NCBI GenBank assembly: GCA_900547455.1
Contig: URGV01000045.1
Span: 1-15,006 of the forward strand
Origin: an uncultured Oscillospiraceae bacterium
GTDB lineage: Bacteria > Bacillota > Clostridia > Oscillospirales > Ruminococcaceae
Length of the DNA: 15,006 bases
Reading direction: 5' to 3'
Shown: positions 1 to 7,261 of the stretch, piece by piece
Position numbering within the stretch: the first letter of the stretch is position 1
Layout of the letters: every line of letters starts with the position of its first letter
Notes under the pieces: model-generated
What the model saw: the letters and a program-made list of their open reading frames with translations, nothing else
The model's database searches: none
What the model was told of the DNA's origin: nothing
Position numbers and translations under genes: made by a program

Positions 1-56
1 CCCCCTCTGAAATCTTTTCCAATTTGCTGTTGCACTTGACTTGACAAGTTGCCCGT

Positions 57-262
57 GAGAAAGTAGGCCGGGGTGCGGGGCGGAGCGCCCGCATATCAGG
101 GGAGGTAGAGGCCATCAGCCTCGCATAAAACCACCCGGGTGCAGGGCGGAGCGCCTGCATAGTGGGTCGCAGGAGCTACCAGCTCTGCAAAATCCCCCGG
201 GGCGCGGGGCGGAGCGCCCGCTCTAGGGGAGTGCAGAGGGGGCGTCAGCCCCCTCGCATCGC
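57..262. repeat. Tandem array of three GC-rich double-hairpin units
   Basis: Three units of about 63-66 bp follow each other. Each has a first hairpin with the core GGCGGAGCGCC (75-92, 141-158, 204-221) and a second hairpin (108-122, 169-188, 236-255). The first hairpins read GCGGGGCGGAGCGCCCGC, GCAGGGCGGAGCGCCTGC and again GCGGG...CCCGC, so the third base pair changes from G-C to A-T on both arms. The second hairpins differ in sequence but all fold: GAGGC/GCCTC, GCAGGAGC/GCTCTGC with one bulge, and GAGGGGGC/GCCCCCTC. Just before the first unit, 57-72 reads as the inverted start of the repeat family seen again near 9500 and 14580 (GAGAAAGTAGGCCGGGG). No open reading frame here looks real. Confidence 0.8.
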
Positions 263-400
263 AACGGAGTAGTCCGGGGTCGGAGGGTGTGGAGATTAAG
301 CAACCTGCACAAAGAGAAAAGCGAAAAATCCCCCTGCGGGCAGGGAAGAAAAAAACTTGCAGAAAATGCCGTCAGCAGGCGAAAAATTTTCATTTGAGTG
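263..400. other. Intergenic stretch without a recognisable gene
   Basis: Between the hairpin array and the promoter at 401 the DNA is A-rich on the + strand and holds no credible gene. One short inverted repeat (CCCTG/CAGGG, about 333-346) is followed on the minus strand by a T-run and could act as a weak minus-strand terminator, but no minus-strand gene lies next to it. Confidence 0.5.
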
Positions 401-429
401 TTGACAAAAAAAGCTGGAAATACTATAAT
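401..429 (+). promoter_or_regulatory. Perfect consensus sigma-A promoter for yceD-rpmF
   Basis: TTGACA at 401-406 and TATAAT at 424-429 are separated by exactly 17 bp, a full match to the housekeeping consensus. Transcription would start near 436, leaving a leader of about 146 nt before yceD. Such a strong promoter suits a ribosomal-protein operon. Confidence 0.93.
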
Positions 430-435
430 AATTTC

Positions 436-581
436 TGTTACGGATTGATTCGGAGGGATAAGTCTGTCCCGGAAAGGCCGGCTTCTGGCGGAGCGGGCGG
501 GGTCAATTTGTGCTGCGGCAGGGCCGAAGCAAAGCTGCCGCAGAGAATGGGGAGTTACCATTATTGGGAAAGGAAGTTACC
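436..581 (+). promoter_or_regulatory. Structured 5' leader of yceD-rpmF
   Basis: The predicted leader contains a 9-bp inverted repeat, CTGCGGCAG (513-521) with CTGCCGCAG (535-543), around a 13-nt loop. No T-run follows it, so it is not an intrinsic terminator. Closer to the start codon GGAGTTACCAT (551-561) is nearly repeated as GGAAGTTACCAT (572-583), and the second copy includes the start codon. Autogenous or translational control is possible, but nothing here matches a leader class I know. Confidence 0.45.
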
Positions 582-1091
582 ATGCAGCTTGATCTGAGAA
601 GGTTGTTTGAAGGCGATGAGCAGATCCTGCCGTTTGTGTTCGCGCTTGATTTAAGCGACGTGCAGCAGTGGGGAGACCGCCCGTTTCAGGCGCCGGTCAA
701 GATCAGCGGTCAGGCGACCAACCGCGCGGGCATCGTCACGGTGCGCTATGCCGCGGACTATCTCCTTTCCGGAAATTGTGCCAGATGCCTGGAGCCGGTG
801 GAGCAGAAAAAACACCAGGAATTTACCCATACGGTGGTCAGAAAGCTCAACCAGCAGCAGGACGATGACTACATCGTCTGCGAGGACGGCGTTTTGGACC
901 TGGATACCGTTGCACAGGACGACATACTTCTTGAGCTACCAATCAGGATGCTGTGTTCGGAGGACTGCAAGGGTCTGTGTCCGGTCTGCGGCTGCAACCT
1001 CAACAAAGAGCAGTGCAGCTGTCAGCAGCCCGAATGGGAGGGCCGCCGCATCAAGGCGTTCGACAATTTGGAGTGGCCGCAGGAGGACTAG
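582..1091 (+). CDS. yceD: YceD/DUF177 family protein
   Basis: The 169-aa product belongs to the YceD (DUF177) family, which is almost always encoded just upstream of rpmF. The family is linked to rRNA metabolism or ribosome assembly, with no enzymatic activity established. A CxxC pair lies at 66-69 (CARC). A second cysteine cluster at 125-147 (C125, C129, C133, C136, C138, C145, C147) looks able to bind metal. The C-terminal part ends with the typical pattern of a W/E/G-containing stretch and F160-D-N-L. The ATG at 582 is chosen because AAAGGAAG (569-576) sits 5 nt upstream; the frame continues upstream only without conserved sequence. It is co-transcribed with rpmF 70 bp downstream from the consensus promoter at 401. 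Confidence 0.9.
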   Translation: MQLDLRRLFEGDEQILPFVFALDLSDVQQWGDRPFQAPVKISGQATNRAGIVTVRYAADYLLSGNCARCLEPVEQKKHQEFTHTVVRKLNQQQDDDYIVCEDGVLDLDTVAQDDILLELPIRMLCSEDCKGLCPVCGCNLNKEQCSCQQPEWEGRRIKAFDNLEWPQED

Positions 1092-1161
1092 CTTCTGTTG
1101 GCGTTCCGCTTTATTCACTTTTTAGACCATTGACGATAAGATTTAAAGGAGATGTGCAACC

Positions 1162-1341
1162 ATGGCAGTACCGAAGAGAAAAGTATCGAAAGCACGCAGA
1201 GACAAAAGACGTTCCAACGTATGGAAACTGGACACACCTGCATTTTCCATCTGCCCACAGTGCGGCGAGCTGAAAGCTCCGCACAAAGTATGCGCTCACT
1301 GCGGCTACTACAAAGGCAGAGAAGTTATCAAGATGGACTAA
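1162..1341 (+). CDS. rpmF: 50S ribosomal protein L32
   Basis: A short 59-aa frame begins MAVPKRKVSKARRDKRRSN, the hallmark start of bacterial L32. L32 is a small protein of the large ribosomal subunit. Two cysteine pairs, CPQC (31-34) and CAHC (44-47), form the zinc ribbon, so this is the zinc-binding form rather than the cysteine-free paralogue. The length is normal for the family. An AAAGGAG site (1145-1151) precedes the ATG. It follows yceD by 70 bp in the conserved yceD-rpmF order, and a strong terminator lies 37 bp after the stop. The usual fatty-acid genes (plsX, fab) do not follow here. Confidence 0.97.
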   Translation: MAVPKRKVSKARRDKRRSNVWKLDTPAFSICPQCGELKAPHKVCAHCGYYKGREVIKMD

Positions 1342-1377
1342 TTGTCCTCTTTGAGAACGTTTAAGCTTTGAAAATGA

Positions 1378-1419
1378 AGGGCAGAGGGGAAGGCTTTTCC
1401 CTTCCTGCCCTGTTTTTTT
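1378..1419 (+). terminator. Intrinsic terminator of yceD-rpmF
   Basis: AGGGCAG (1378-1384) pairs with CTGCCCT (1405-1411). Inside, GGGAA pairs with TTCCC around a small loop, with an unequal internal loop between the two stems. A run of seven T residues (1413-1419) follows after one G. This separates the ribosomal operon from the next gene. Confidence 0.85.
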
Positions 1420-1458
1420 GCACGCGAACAGGCCCGACCCAAAGGAGGCGAACAGACG

Positions 1459-2772
1459 ATGGCGGTGAAAATCACAAGCGTGGAGCCGGGCAGCCCGGCC
1501 AGACGCGCGCGCATCCACAAGGGAGACACGCTGATCAGCATCAACGGCAACCCGATCACCGACGTGCTGGACTATCAGTTTTACACAACCGACGAGCACC
1601 TGGAGATTCTGCTGTGCGACGAGGAAAAAAAGGTGCGCACCGTGCTGGTGGAAAAGGACGAGTACGACGATCTGGGACTGCAGTTTGAGACCTACCTGAT
1701 GGACAAGCAGATGGGCTGCAGGAACGCCTGCATCTTCTGCTTTGTCGATCAGATGCCGCCGGGGATGCGCAAGAGCCTTTACTTTAAGGACGACGACACC
1801 CGCATGTCCTTCCTGTTTGGCAACTACACCACCCTGACAAACCTCAAGGAGGGGGACATCCGCCGCATCATCAAGATGCACATCAGCCCCATCAACATCT
1901 CGGTGCACACCATGAACCCCGAGCTGCGGGTGCAGATGATGAAAAACCCCTTCGCCGGCAAGGCGCTTGATTTTATCAAAATGCTCACCGAGGGCGGCAT
2001 CAAGGTCAACACCCAGATTGTGCTCTGTCCCGGATACAACGATGGGGAGGAGCTGGAGTACAGCCTGCAGGAGCTTGCCAAGCTCGGCCCGAATGTGCAG
2101 AGCATCGCGGTGGTGCCGGTGGGGCTGACCAAGTACCGCGAAGGGCTTGCCACGCTGCGCGGCTTTTTCCCGCAGGAGGCAAGGGAGGTCCTTCAGACGA
2201 TGGAGCGCTGGGGAGACCGCTTTTTAAAGGAATACGGCGCGCGAACCGCTTACGCCTCGGACGAGTTTTACATCCTGGCGGAGCAGCCCTTCCCGGACTA
2301 TGATTTTTATGAGGATTTTGCCCAGCTGGAAAACGGCGTCGGCATGATGACGCTGCTGCAGCACGACTTTGCGTTGGCGCTGCAGGAGGCGCTTGCGCAG
2401 GGCGTGCAGCCTGCGGCCCGGGAGGCGACCATCGCCACCGGCGTGCTGGCCTACCCGATGATGTGCGGCTTTGCCCAGCGGGTGCAGCAGCATTTCCCAC
2501 AGGTTCGGGTGCGGGTCAAAAAGATTATCAACGACTTTTTCGGGCACACCATCACTGTGGCGGGCCTGATTACGGGGCAGGACCTGATTGCGCAGCTGAA
2601 AGGCGAGACCGTCGGACAGCAGCTGCTGATCCCAGCCAACATGCTGCGGCACGAACAGGATAAATTCCTGGACGATGTGACCCCGCAGCAGGTGGAGGAG
2701 GCCCTGGGCGTGCCGGTGGTGCCGGTGGAAAACGACGGCTTCGCGCTGCTGGACGCCATGCTGGGAATGTAA
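1459..2772 (+). CDS. PDZ / radical-SAM / DUF512 protein
   Basis: The 437-aa protein starts with a PDZ-like domain (about residues 3-60, with GSPARRARIHKGDTLISING). A radical-SAM segment follows with the cluster motif C87-x3-C91-x2-C94 (CRNACIFC) and the family signature FVDQMPPGMRKSLYFKDDD. The rest, to about residue 430, is the DUF512 region. Members are annotated as Fe-S oxidoreductases of unknown reaction; the CxxxCxxC cysteines should hold a 4Fe-4S cluster that cleaves S-adenosylmethionine. The ATG follows AAAGGAGG (1440-1447). The gene lies 34 bp upstream of der, an arrangement common in Clostridia and suggestive of a link to ribosome or rRNA biology. No promoter was found in the short gap after the rpmF terminator, so partial read-through is possible. 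Confidence 0.93.
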   Translation: MAVKITSVEPGSPARRARIHKGDTLISINGNPITDVLDYQFYTTDEHLEILLCDEEKKVRTVLVEKDEYDDLGLQFETYLMDKQMGCRNACIFCFVDQMPPGMRKSLYFKDDDTRMSFLFGNYTTLTNLKEGDIRRIIKMHISPINISVHTMNPELRVQMMKNPFAGKALDFIKMLTEGGIKVNTQIVLCPGYNDGEELEYSLQELAKLGPNVQSIAVVPVGLTKYREGLATLRGFFPQEAREVLQTMERWGDRFLKEYGARTAYASDEFYILAEQPFPDYDFYEDFAQLENGVGMMTLLQHDFALALQEALAQGVQPAAREATIATGVLAYPMMCGFAQRVQQHFPQVRVRVKKIINDFFGHTITVAGLITGQDLIAQLKGETVGQQLLIPANMLRHEQDKFLDDVTPQQVEEALGVPVVPVENDGFALLDAMLGM

Positions 2773-2806
2773 CAGAAAAGTTTGATTTGGGAAAGTGAGG
2801 TTATCT

Positions 2807-4141
2807 ATGGCAGTCAGACCAATCGTCGCAGTGGTGGGCAGGCCGAATGTCGGCAAATCCACCCTGTTTAATAAATTGATCGGCCAGCGGCTCTCGATCG
2901 TGGAGGACACTCCCGGCGTCACCCGCGACCGCATCTACGCGGCCTGCGAGTGGCGCAGCCACGAGATCATGCTGGTCGATACCGGCGGCATCGAGCCGTA
3001 TTCGGACGACATCATCCTCTCGCAGATGCGCCGTCAGGCCGAGATGGTCATCGAGAGCGCGCAGGTCATCGTCCTGGTGGTGGACGTCAAATCCGGCGTC
3101 ACCGCGACCGACCAGGAGGTTGCCGCCATGCTGCAGAAGAGTAACAAGCCGGTGGTGCTGTGCGTCAACAAGTGCGACGGCGTCGGCGAGGTTCCGCCGG
3201 AATTCTATGAGTTTTATAATCTGGGACTGGGCGACCCGGTCGCGGTCTCCTCGGTGCACGGACACGGCACCGGCGACCTGCTGGACGCGGTGTATGAGCA
3301 TCTGGACTTCTCGGAGGAGGACGGGTACGACGACGACAGCATCACCGTCGCCATCGTCGGACGGCCAAACGCGGGCAAATCCTCGCTGGTCAACCGCATT
3401 GCGGGCCGGGAGGCGGTCATCGTCTCGGACATCGCCGGCACCACCCGCGACGCGACCGACACGGTGGTGGAAAACGAGCACGGCAAATTTGTCTTTATCG
3501 ACACCGCCGGCATCCGCCGCAAGAGCAAGGTGGAGGAGGCCATCGAGCGCTACAGCGTGCTGCGCGCCTACATGGCCATCGATCGCTCCAATGTCTGCAT
3601 CATCATGATCGACGCCACCCGCGGCTTCAGCGAACAGGATTCCAAGATTGCAGGCTACGCCCACGAGCAGGGCAAGGCCTGCATCATCGCGGTCAACAAG
3701 TGGGACGCGGTGGAGGACAAGACCGACAAGACCATGCAGGAGATGAAGAAGAAGCTGGAAAACGACTTCAGCTTTATGCCCTATGCGCCGATGATCTTTA
3801 TCTCCGCCATGACCGGCCAGCGGGTGGGCAACCTGTACGAGATGATCAAGAAGGTGGACGAGCAGAACGCCCGCCGCATCTCCACCGGCATGCTCAACGA
3901 CATGCTCAGCTACGCCACCGCGCGGGTGCAGCCGCCGTCGGACAAGGGCAAGCGCCTGAAGATTTACTACATGACCCAGGTTTCCACCCGGCCGCCGGCA
4001 TTCGCCTGCTTTGTCAACAAAGCGGAGCTGTTCCACTTCTCCTATCAGCGGTATCTGGAAAACCAGATCCGGGAGAATTTTGGCTTTGAGGGAACCCCGA
4101 TCCGGATGCTGGTCCGGGAAAAGGGAGAAAAAAATAAGTAA
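2807..4141 (+). CDS. der: Ribosome biogenesis GTPase Der (EngA)
   Basis: Der is an essential GTPase with two tandem G domains that acts in 50S subunit maturation. The 444-aa product has the first domain with GRPNVGKS (11-18), DTGG (58-61) and NKCD (121-124). The second has GRPNAGKS (185-192), DTAG (232-235) and NKWD (297-300). A KH-like domain fills the C-terminus from about 350. The length is close to the usual 435-445. The ATG at 2807 is preferred over an in-frame GTG at 2795 because GTGAGG lies 6 nt before it and the family begins at the MxxPIVAVVGRPNVGKS region. It is 34 bp after the radical-SAM gene and closed by the terminator at 4144. Confidence 0.98.
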   Translation: MAVRPIVAVVGRPNVGKSTLFNKLIGQRLSIVEDTPGVTRDRIYAACEWRSHEIMLVDTGGIEPYSDDIILSQMRRQAEMVIESAQVIVLVVDVKSGVTATDQEVAAMLQKSNKPVVLCVNKCDGVGEVPPEFYEFYNLGLGDPVAVSSVHGHGTGDLLDAVYEHLDFSEEDGYDDDSITVAIVGRPNAGKSSLVNRIAGREAVIVSDIAGTTRDATDTVVENEHGKFVFIDTAGIRRKSKVEEAIERYSVLRAYMAIDRSNVCIIMIDATRGFSEQDSKIAGYAHEQGKACIIAVNKWDAVEDKTDKTMQEMKKKLENDFSFMPYAPMIFISAMTGQRVGNLYEMIKKVDEQNARRISTGMLNDMLSYATARVQPPSDKGKRLKIYYMTQVSTRPPAFACFVNKAELFHFSYQRYLENQIRENFGFEGTPIRMLVREKGEKNK

Positions 4142-4143
4142 AC

Positions 4144-4177
4144 AAAAAAAGAGGGGTAATTTACCCCTCTTTTTTGT
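4144..4177. terminator. Bidirectional terminator between der and the Xre gene
   Basis: An A-run and GAGGGGTAA (4144-4159) mirror TTACCCCTC and a T-run (4161-4175). The symmetrical A-run/stem/T-run works on both strands. It ends der on the + strand and the convergent regulator, whose stop is at 4179-4181, on the minus strand. Confidence 0.93.
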
Positions 4178-4178
4178 T

Positions 4179-4793
4179 TTAGTGGAGCTGTCGGACACTG
4201 AGCGGGACGACAACCAGGTAACAGATGAGGGCGGCGACGAACGGCGCCGGCCCCCAGTAGGAAAACGGCAGTATCGAGAAGAGCAGGTTGCTGCCCCACA
4301 GGATGGGGATGGGCAGCAGCACCCAGAGGTTGTGCCGCAGCCAGCGCCGCCAGTGCTGTATGCGGTCCGGTACGCGAGCAAAGCCGCGCAGGGAAAGTGC
4401 TATGGTCAGGGCAAGCAGCTGTAAAAGCAGCCCGGGCAGCAGCGAGAGCGGCGTCTGAAACTGCCGCCAGAGCAGCGCGCTGCACAAAAGCCCCGCGCAG
4501 TCCAGCAGGGTGGCAAAGGGAAAGGCCTGCACAAAGTGGGGATTTTCCGGCCGCTGGTGGAGGACGGTTGGCTGCGGCTTTTCGCCGAGGGCCTCCTGTG
4601 TGTCGTCCAGCAGGTAGTCGGCGGTGACGCCGAACAGCCGCGCCAGAGGGATCAGCTTGTCGATTTCCGGCATCGATTCGCCGCGCTCCCAAAGCGACAC
4701 CGCCTGCCGGGAGACGCCCAGCTTTTCCGCCAGCGTTTCCTGCGACCAGTTTTTCTGCTTGCGCAGCTTCTGCATTTTTTCTCCCATTGTCAT
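4179..4793 (-). CDS. Xre-family HTH regulator with membrane domain
   Basis: The 204-aa protein has an N-terminal helix-turn-helix of the HTH_3/Xre type (residues 7-61; WSQETLAEKLGVSRQAVSLWERG). A short linker follows, then about four hydrophobic helices (roughly 93-110, 115-137, 154-177 and 182-200), so it should be a membrane-anchored DNA-binding protein. The combination is common in Firmicutes; ligands and targets are mostly unknown. The ATG at 4793 has AAAGGAGG about 9 nt upstream; the second ATG two codons later is too far from it. It lies on the opposite strand between der and plsY, breaking an otherwise common gene order. A candidate promoter sits at 4830-4858. It may regulate itself or the divergent plsY operon, but that is inference. 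Confidence 0.87.
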   Translation of the reverse strand: MTMGEKMQKLRKQKNWSQETLAEKLGVSRQAVSLWERGESMPEIDKLIPLARLFGVTADYLLDDTQEALGEKPQPTVLHQRPENPHFVQAFPFATLLDCAGLLCSALLWRQFQTPLSLLPGLLLQLLALTIALSLRGFARVPDRIQHWRRWLRHNLWVLLPIPILWGSNLLFSILPFSYWGPAPFVAALICYLVVVPLSVRQLH

Positions 4794-4829
4794 AGAGGGT
4801 AGCCTCCTTTGTGTTTTGGTGTTGTCCTT

Positions 4830-4858
4830 AGTCTAGCAAATGCGCCGCAAAAACACAA
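4830..4858 (-). promoter_or_regulatory. Candidate promoter of the Xre-family gene
   Basis: On the minus strand, TAGACT (4835-4830) preceded by TGC forms an extended -10 element. A weak -35, TTGTGT (4858-4853), lies 17 bp upstream. The start would leave a leader of about 30 nt before the ATG at 4793. Confidence 0.4.
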
Positions 4859-4994
4859 CCAAGAGGAGCTTTCTTTTGTGTCAAGCGCCGCTTGCGGGGC
4901 TGTAAAAAGCCGGTTTGACGGGGGTTTTTGACGAATGGGCAGGAAAAAGGAAAGACGAAATTTTTACAGAACGGTATAAAAAAGGAAATAAGGC

Positions 4995-5023
4995 TTGCAT
5001 TCTTGTGAAACAGTTGATACAAT
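4995..5023 (+). promoter_or_regulatory. Sigma-A promoter of plsY
   Basis: TTGCAT (4995-5000) and TACAAT (5018-5023) are spaced by 17 bp. A start near 5030 would fall at the Shine-Dalgarno sequence (GGAGGAGG, 5029-5036), giving an extremely short leader of about 16 nt. Confidence 0.75.
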
Positions 5024-5045
5024 AAAATGGAGGAGGATGAAAAAC

Positions 5046-5720
5046 ATGATGGAATCTCAGATTTGGCTCAATGTTGGAGCCTGTGTACTGGCCGCGGTGG
5101 TGGCCTATCTGCTCGGAAGCATCAGCTCCGCGGTCATTGTATCGCGGATTTATGCGCACGACGACGTTCGCAAATATGGAAGCAAAAACGCCGGGATGAC
5201 CAACGTCCTGCGCACCTACGGCAAGCTGCCGGCCCTGTTCACCTTTTTGGGGGACTTTTTTAAAGGCGTGCTGGCGGTGGTGGCCGGAAGGCTGATCTTT
5301 TCGGTTATGGGCGTCACCGCCTTTGACGCGGGATATCTGGCGGGATTTTTTGCCCTGCTGGGCCACCTGTACCCGATTTATTTTGGATTTAAGGGCGGCA
5401 AGGGAATCCTCACCTCGCTGGGCATCATCCTGGTGGTGAACCCGCTGGTCTTCGCCATTCTGCTGATTATCTTTTTGCCGGTGCTGTTTGTCACCCGCAT
5501 CGTCTCGCTGGTGTCGGTCACCGGCGCAATTCTCTACCCATTTGTCACCCTGATTGTCGATATGTGCCTGCGCAGACCGATGCTGTTTGACTTTTTGTTC
5601 GCGCTGCTGTTTTCGGTCATTGTGATCTGGAGACACCGGGGCAACATCAAGCGGCTGCTCAACGGCACCGAGCCGCGCATCGGGGAGAAAAAGCGGGAGG
5701 AGCAGAGCAAAAACGCTTAA
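5046..5720 (+). CDS. plsY: Glycerol-3-phosphate acyltransferase PlsY
   Basis: PlsY is the membrane enzyme that transfers the acyl group of acyl-phosphate to glycerol-3-phosphate, giving lysophosphatidic acid. The 224-aa product is strongly hydrophobic, with several membrane helices. It carries the PlsY motifs GSISSAVIVSR near the N-terminus, GSKNAGMTNVLRTYGK (canonical GSGNxGATNxxR), GHLYPIYFGFKGGKG and a C-terminal HRGNIKRLLNGTE. It is somewhat longer than the common ~200 aa, mainly through a charged tail (EKKREEQSKNA). The ATG at 5046 sits 9 nt after AGGAGG (5031-5036); upstream in-frame starts would have no site. It heads a three-gene unit with a GNAT gene 12 bp downstream and then gpsA, which supplies its substrate. 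Confidence 0.96.
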   Translation: MMESQIWLNVGACVLAAVVAYLLGSISSAVIVSRIYAHDDVRKYGSKNAGMTNVLRTYGKLPALFTFLGDFFKGVLAVVAGRLIFSVMGVTAFDAGYLAGFFALLGHLYPIYFGFKGGKGILTSLGIILVVNPLVFAILLIIFLPVLFVTRIVSLVSVTGAILYPFVTLIVDMCLRRPMLFDFLFALLFSVIVIWRHRGNIKRLLNGTEPRIGEKKREEQSKNA

Positions 5721-5732
5721 GGGGGAAGCCCG

Positions 5733-6197
5733 ATGATTCGATTTCACAAGCCGCTGCTGGAGGAGCTTAGTTTCCGCCAGCAGCTTTTGTCCGACGAACA
5801 GACGATGGCCTACAACGCCCGCTGGGGCGGCGCGGTCGGATTTCCGCAGGAGCGCTGGGCCGACTGGTACCGCCGCTGGGTGGAGCACCCGGACCGGCGG
5901 TTTTACGCCTACCTCTACAGCGAGGAGGAAAAAGCCTTCGTCGGGGAAGCGGCCTACCACTTCGATGAGGAGCTGGACGGCTGCATCGTGGATGTGATTG
6001 TCCACAGCCGGTACCGCGGCAGGGGTTACGGGACGCAGGGCCTGCAGCTTTTGTGTGAGCAGGGCCGCAGGGACGGCCTGGAAGCCCTCTACGACGACAT
6101 CGCGGACGACAACCCCAGTTTGTTCCTTTTCCTCAAAAACGGATTTGAGCGGGTCAGGGACACCGAGGAGGGCATTTTAGTCAAAAAGGTGCTGTGA
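5733..6197 (+). CDS. GNAT-family N-acetyltransferase
   Basis: The 154-aa product is a single GNAT domain. The acetyl-CoA pyrophosphate-binding loop is RYRGRGYGTQGL (93-104), preceded by the beta strand CIVDVIVHS. The end has the usual N127-P-S-L-F-L-F-L-K-N-G-F pattern of the C-terminal half. The acceptor substrate cannot be read from sequence. The ATG follows GGGGGAAG (5721-5728). It sits between plsY and gpsA in the same transcription unit, 12 bp after plsY and 37 bp before gpsA, without an evident link to phospholipid synthesis. Confidence 0.85.
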   Translation: MIRFHKPLLEELSFRQQLLSDEQTMAYNARWGGAVGFPQERWADWYRRWVEHPDRRFYAYLYSEEEKAFVGEAAYHFDEELDGCIVDVIVHSRYRGRGYGTQGLQLLCEQGRRDGLEALYDDIADDNPSLFLFLKNGFERVRDTEEGILVKKVL

Positions 6198-6234
6198 TCA
6201 ATACAGGGCACTCAGACAGAAAGAAGGGACTTGC

Positions 6235-7254
6235 ATGGCAAAGGTGATGATTTTGGGGGCGGGTAGCTTCGGCGTTGCGCTGGCGCTGCTCTGCCATAAC
6301 TGTGGGCACGAGGTGACGGTCTGGTCGCACCGGCGCGAGGAGGCCGAGCGGCTGCAGGTCGAGCGGGAGCAGAAAAAGCTGCTGCCGGGGGTCAAGCTCC
6401 CGCAGGAGATTGCGTTCACCGCCACGCTGGAAGCGGCGCAGGCGTGCGACCTTGCCATTCTGGCGGTGCCCTCCTTTGCGGTGCGGCAGACCAGCCGCCT
6501 GCTCGCTCCCCATCTGCGGGAGGGGGCGGTGGTTGCCTGCGTGGCAAAAGGCCTGGAGCAGGGCAGCTACGCCGACTTTTCCACCGTCATCGGGGAGGAG
6601 ATCCCAAACTGCCCCAATGTGATTCTGTCCGGTCCCTCCCACGCGGAGGAGGTCAGCCGGGGAGAAGCAACCTCGATTGTCGCCGCTTCCCACAATATGG
6701 AGGCGGCACAGAAGGTGCAGGACTGGCTGATGAGTCCGGCGTTCCGGGTCTATGTCAACGACGACGTGATCGGCGTGGAGCTGGGCGGCGCGCTCAAGAA
6801 TATCATCGCGGTAGCGGCAGGCACAGCGGACGGACTGGGTCTGGGGGACAACGCCAAGGCGGCGCTGATGACCCGCGGCATCACCGAGATCGCGCGCCTG
6901 GGGGTCGCGATGGGCGGCCGGCAGGAGACCTTTGCGGGGCTGTCCGGCATCGGCGACCTGATCGTCACCTGCACCAGCATGCACTCACGCAACCGGCGGT
7001 TTGGCATTCTGGTTGGCCAGGGCGTGCCGGTGCAGCAGGCGCTGGAACAGGTCGGCATGGTGGTCGAAGGCTACTCCTGCACCAAAACGGCGCGGGAGCT
7101 GGCGGCCCGGATGGGGGTCGATATGCCGATCACCGAGCAGACCTACCAGGTGCTGTATGAGGGCAAGGATACGGCGCAGGCCATGCGCGACCTGATGGAG
7201 CGCCCGAAGAAGAACGAGAGCGAGCACGTCTGGTTTGAATCTCAAAAACAATAA
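6235..7254 (+). CDS. gpsA: Glycerol-3-phosphate dehydrogenase [NAD(P)+]
   Basis: GpsA reduces dihydroxyacetone phosphate to sn-glycerol-3-phosphate, the backbone for phospholipids and the substrate of PlsY. The 339-aa product has the Rossmann nucleotide loop GAGSFG (8-13) and the conserved lysine in VAKGLEQG (K105). It also has GPSHAEEVSRGEATS (133-147), the catalytic-lysine region LGGALKN (K188) and SRNRRFG (251-257). The length is normal for the family. The ATG is preceded by AAGAAGGGA (6221-6229). It is the last gene of the plsY unit and is followed by a terminator at 7262. Confidence 0.98.
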   Translation: MAKVMILGAGSFGVALALLCHNCGHEVTVWSHRREEAERLQVEREQKKLLPGVKLPQEIAFTATLEAAQACDLAILAVPSFAVRQTSRLLAPHLREGAVVACVAKGLEQGSYADFSTVIGEEIPNCPNVILSGPSHAEEVSRGEATSIVAASHNMEAAQKVQDWLMSPAFRVYVNDDVIGVELGGALKNIIAVAAGTADGLGLGDNAKAALMTRGITEIARLGVAMGGRQETFAGLSGIGDLIVTCTSMHSRNRRFGILVGQGVPVQQALEQVGMVVEGYSCTKTARELAARMGVDMPITEQTYQVLYEGKDTAQAMRDLMERPKKNESEHVWFESQKQ

Positions 7255-7261
7255 AGCGATA

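Noticed and set aside
57..262. CRISPR array
   Set aside because: There are only three units; the variable parts are themselves hairpins rather than unrelated spacers, and no cas gene is present.
327..400. Minus-strand terminator-like hairpin
   Set aside because: No minus-strand gene lies next to it, and the stem is short.
1111..1908. Minus-strand open frame opposite rpmF and the radical-SAM gene
   Set aside because: It runs across two real genes and a terminator and shows no recognisable domain.
2801..4381. Long minus-strand open frame (526 codons) opposite der
   Set aside because: It mirrors the codon pattern of der, has no family motif and crosses the bidirectional terminator. Long antisense frames are expected in GC-rich coding DNA.
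4879..4884. Perfect TTGACA on the minus strand upstream of the Xre gene
   Set aside because: No acceptable -10 element lies 16-18 bp downstream, so the weaker -35 with an extended -10 at 4830-4858 is preferred.
4881..6005. Minus-strand open frame opposite plsY and the GNAT gene
   Set aside because: The opposite strand encodes clear PlsY and GNAT motifs; the antisense product is low-complexity and unlike any family.
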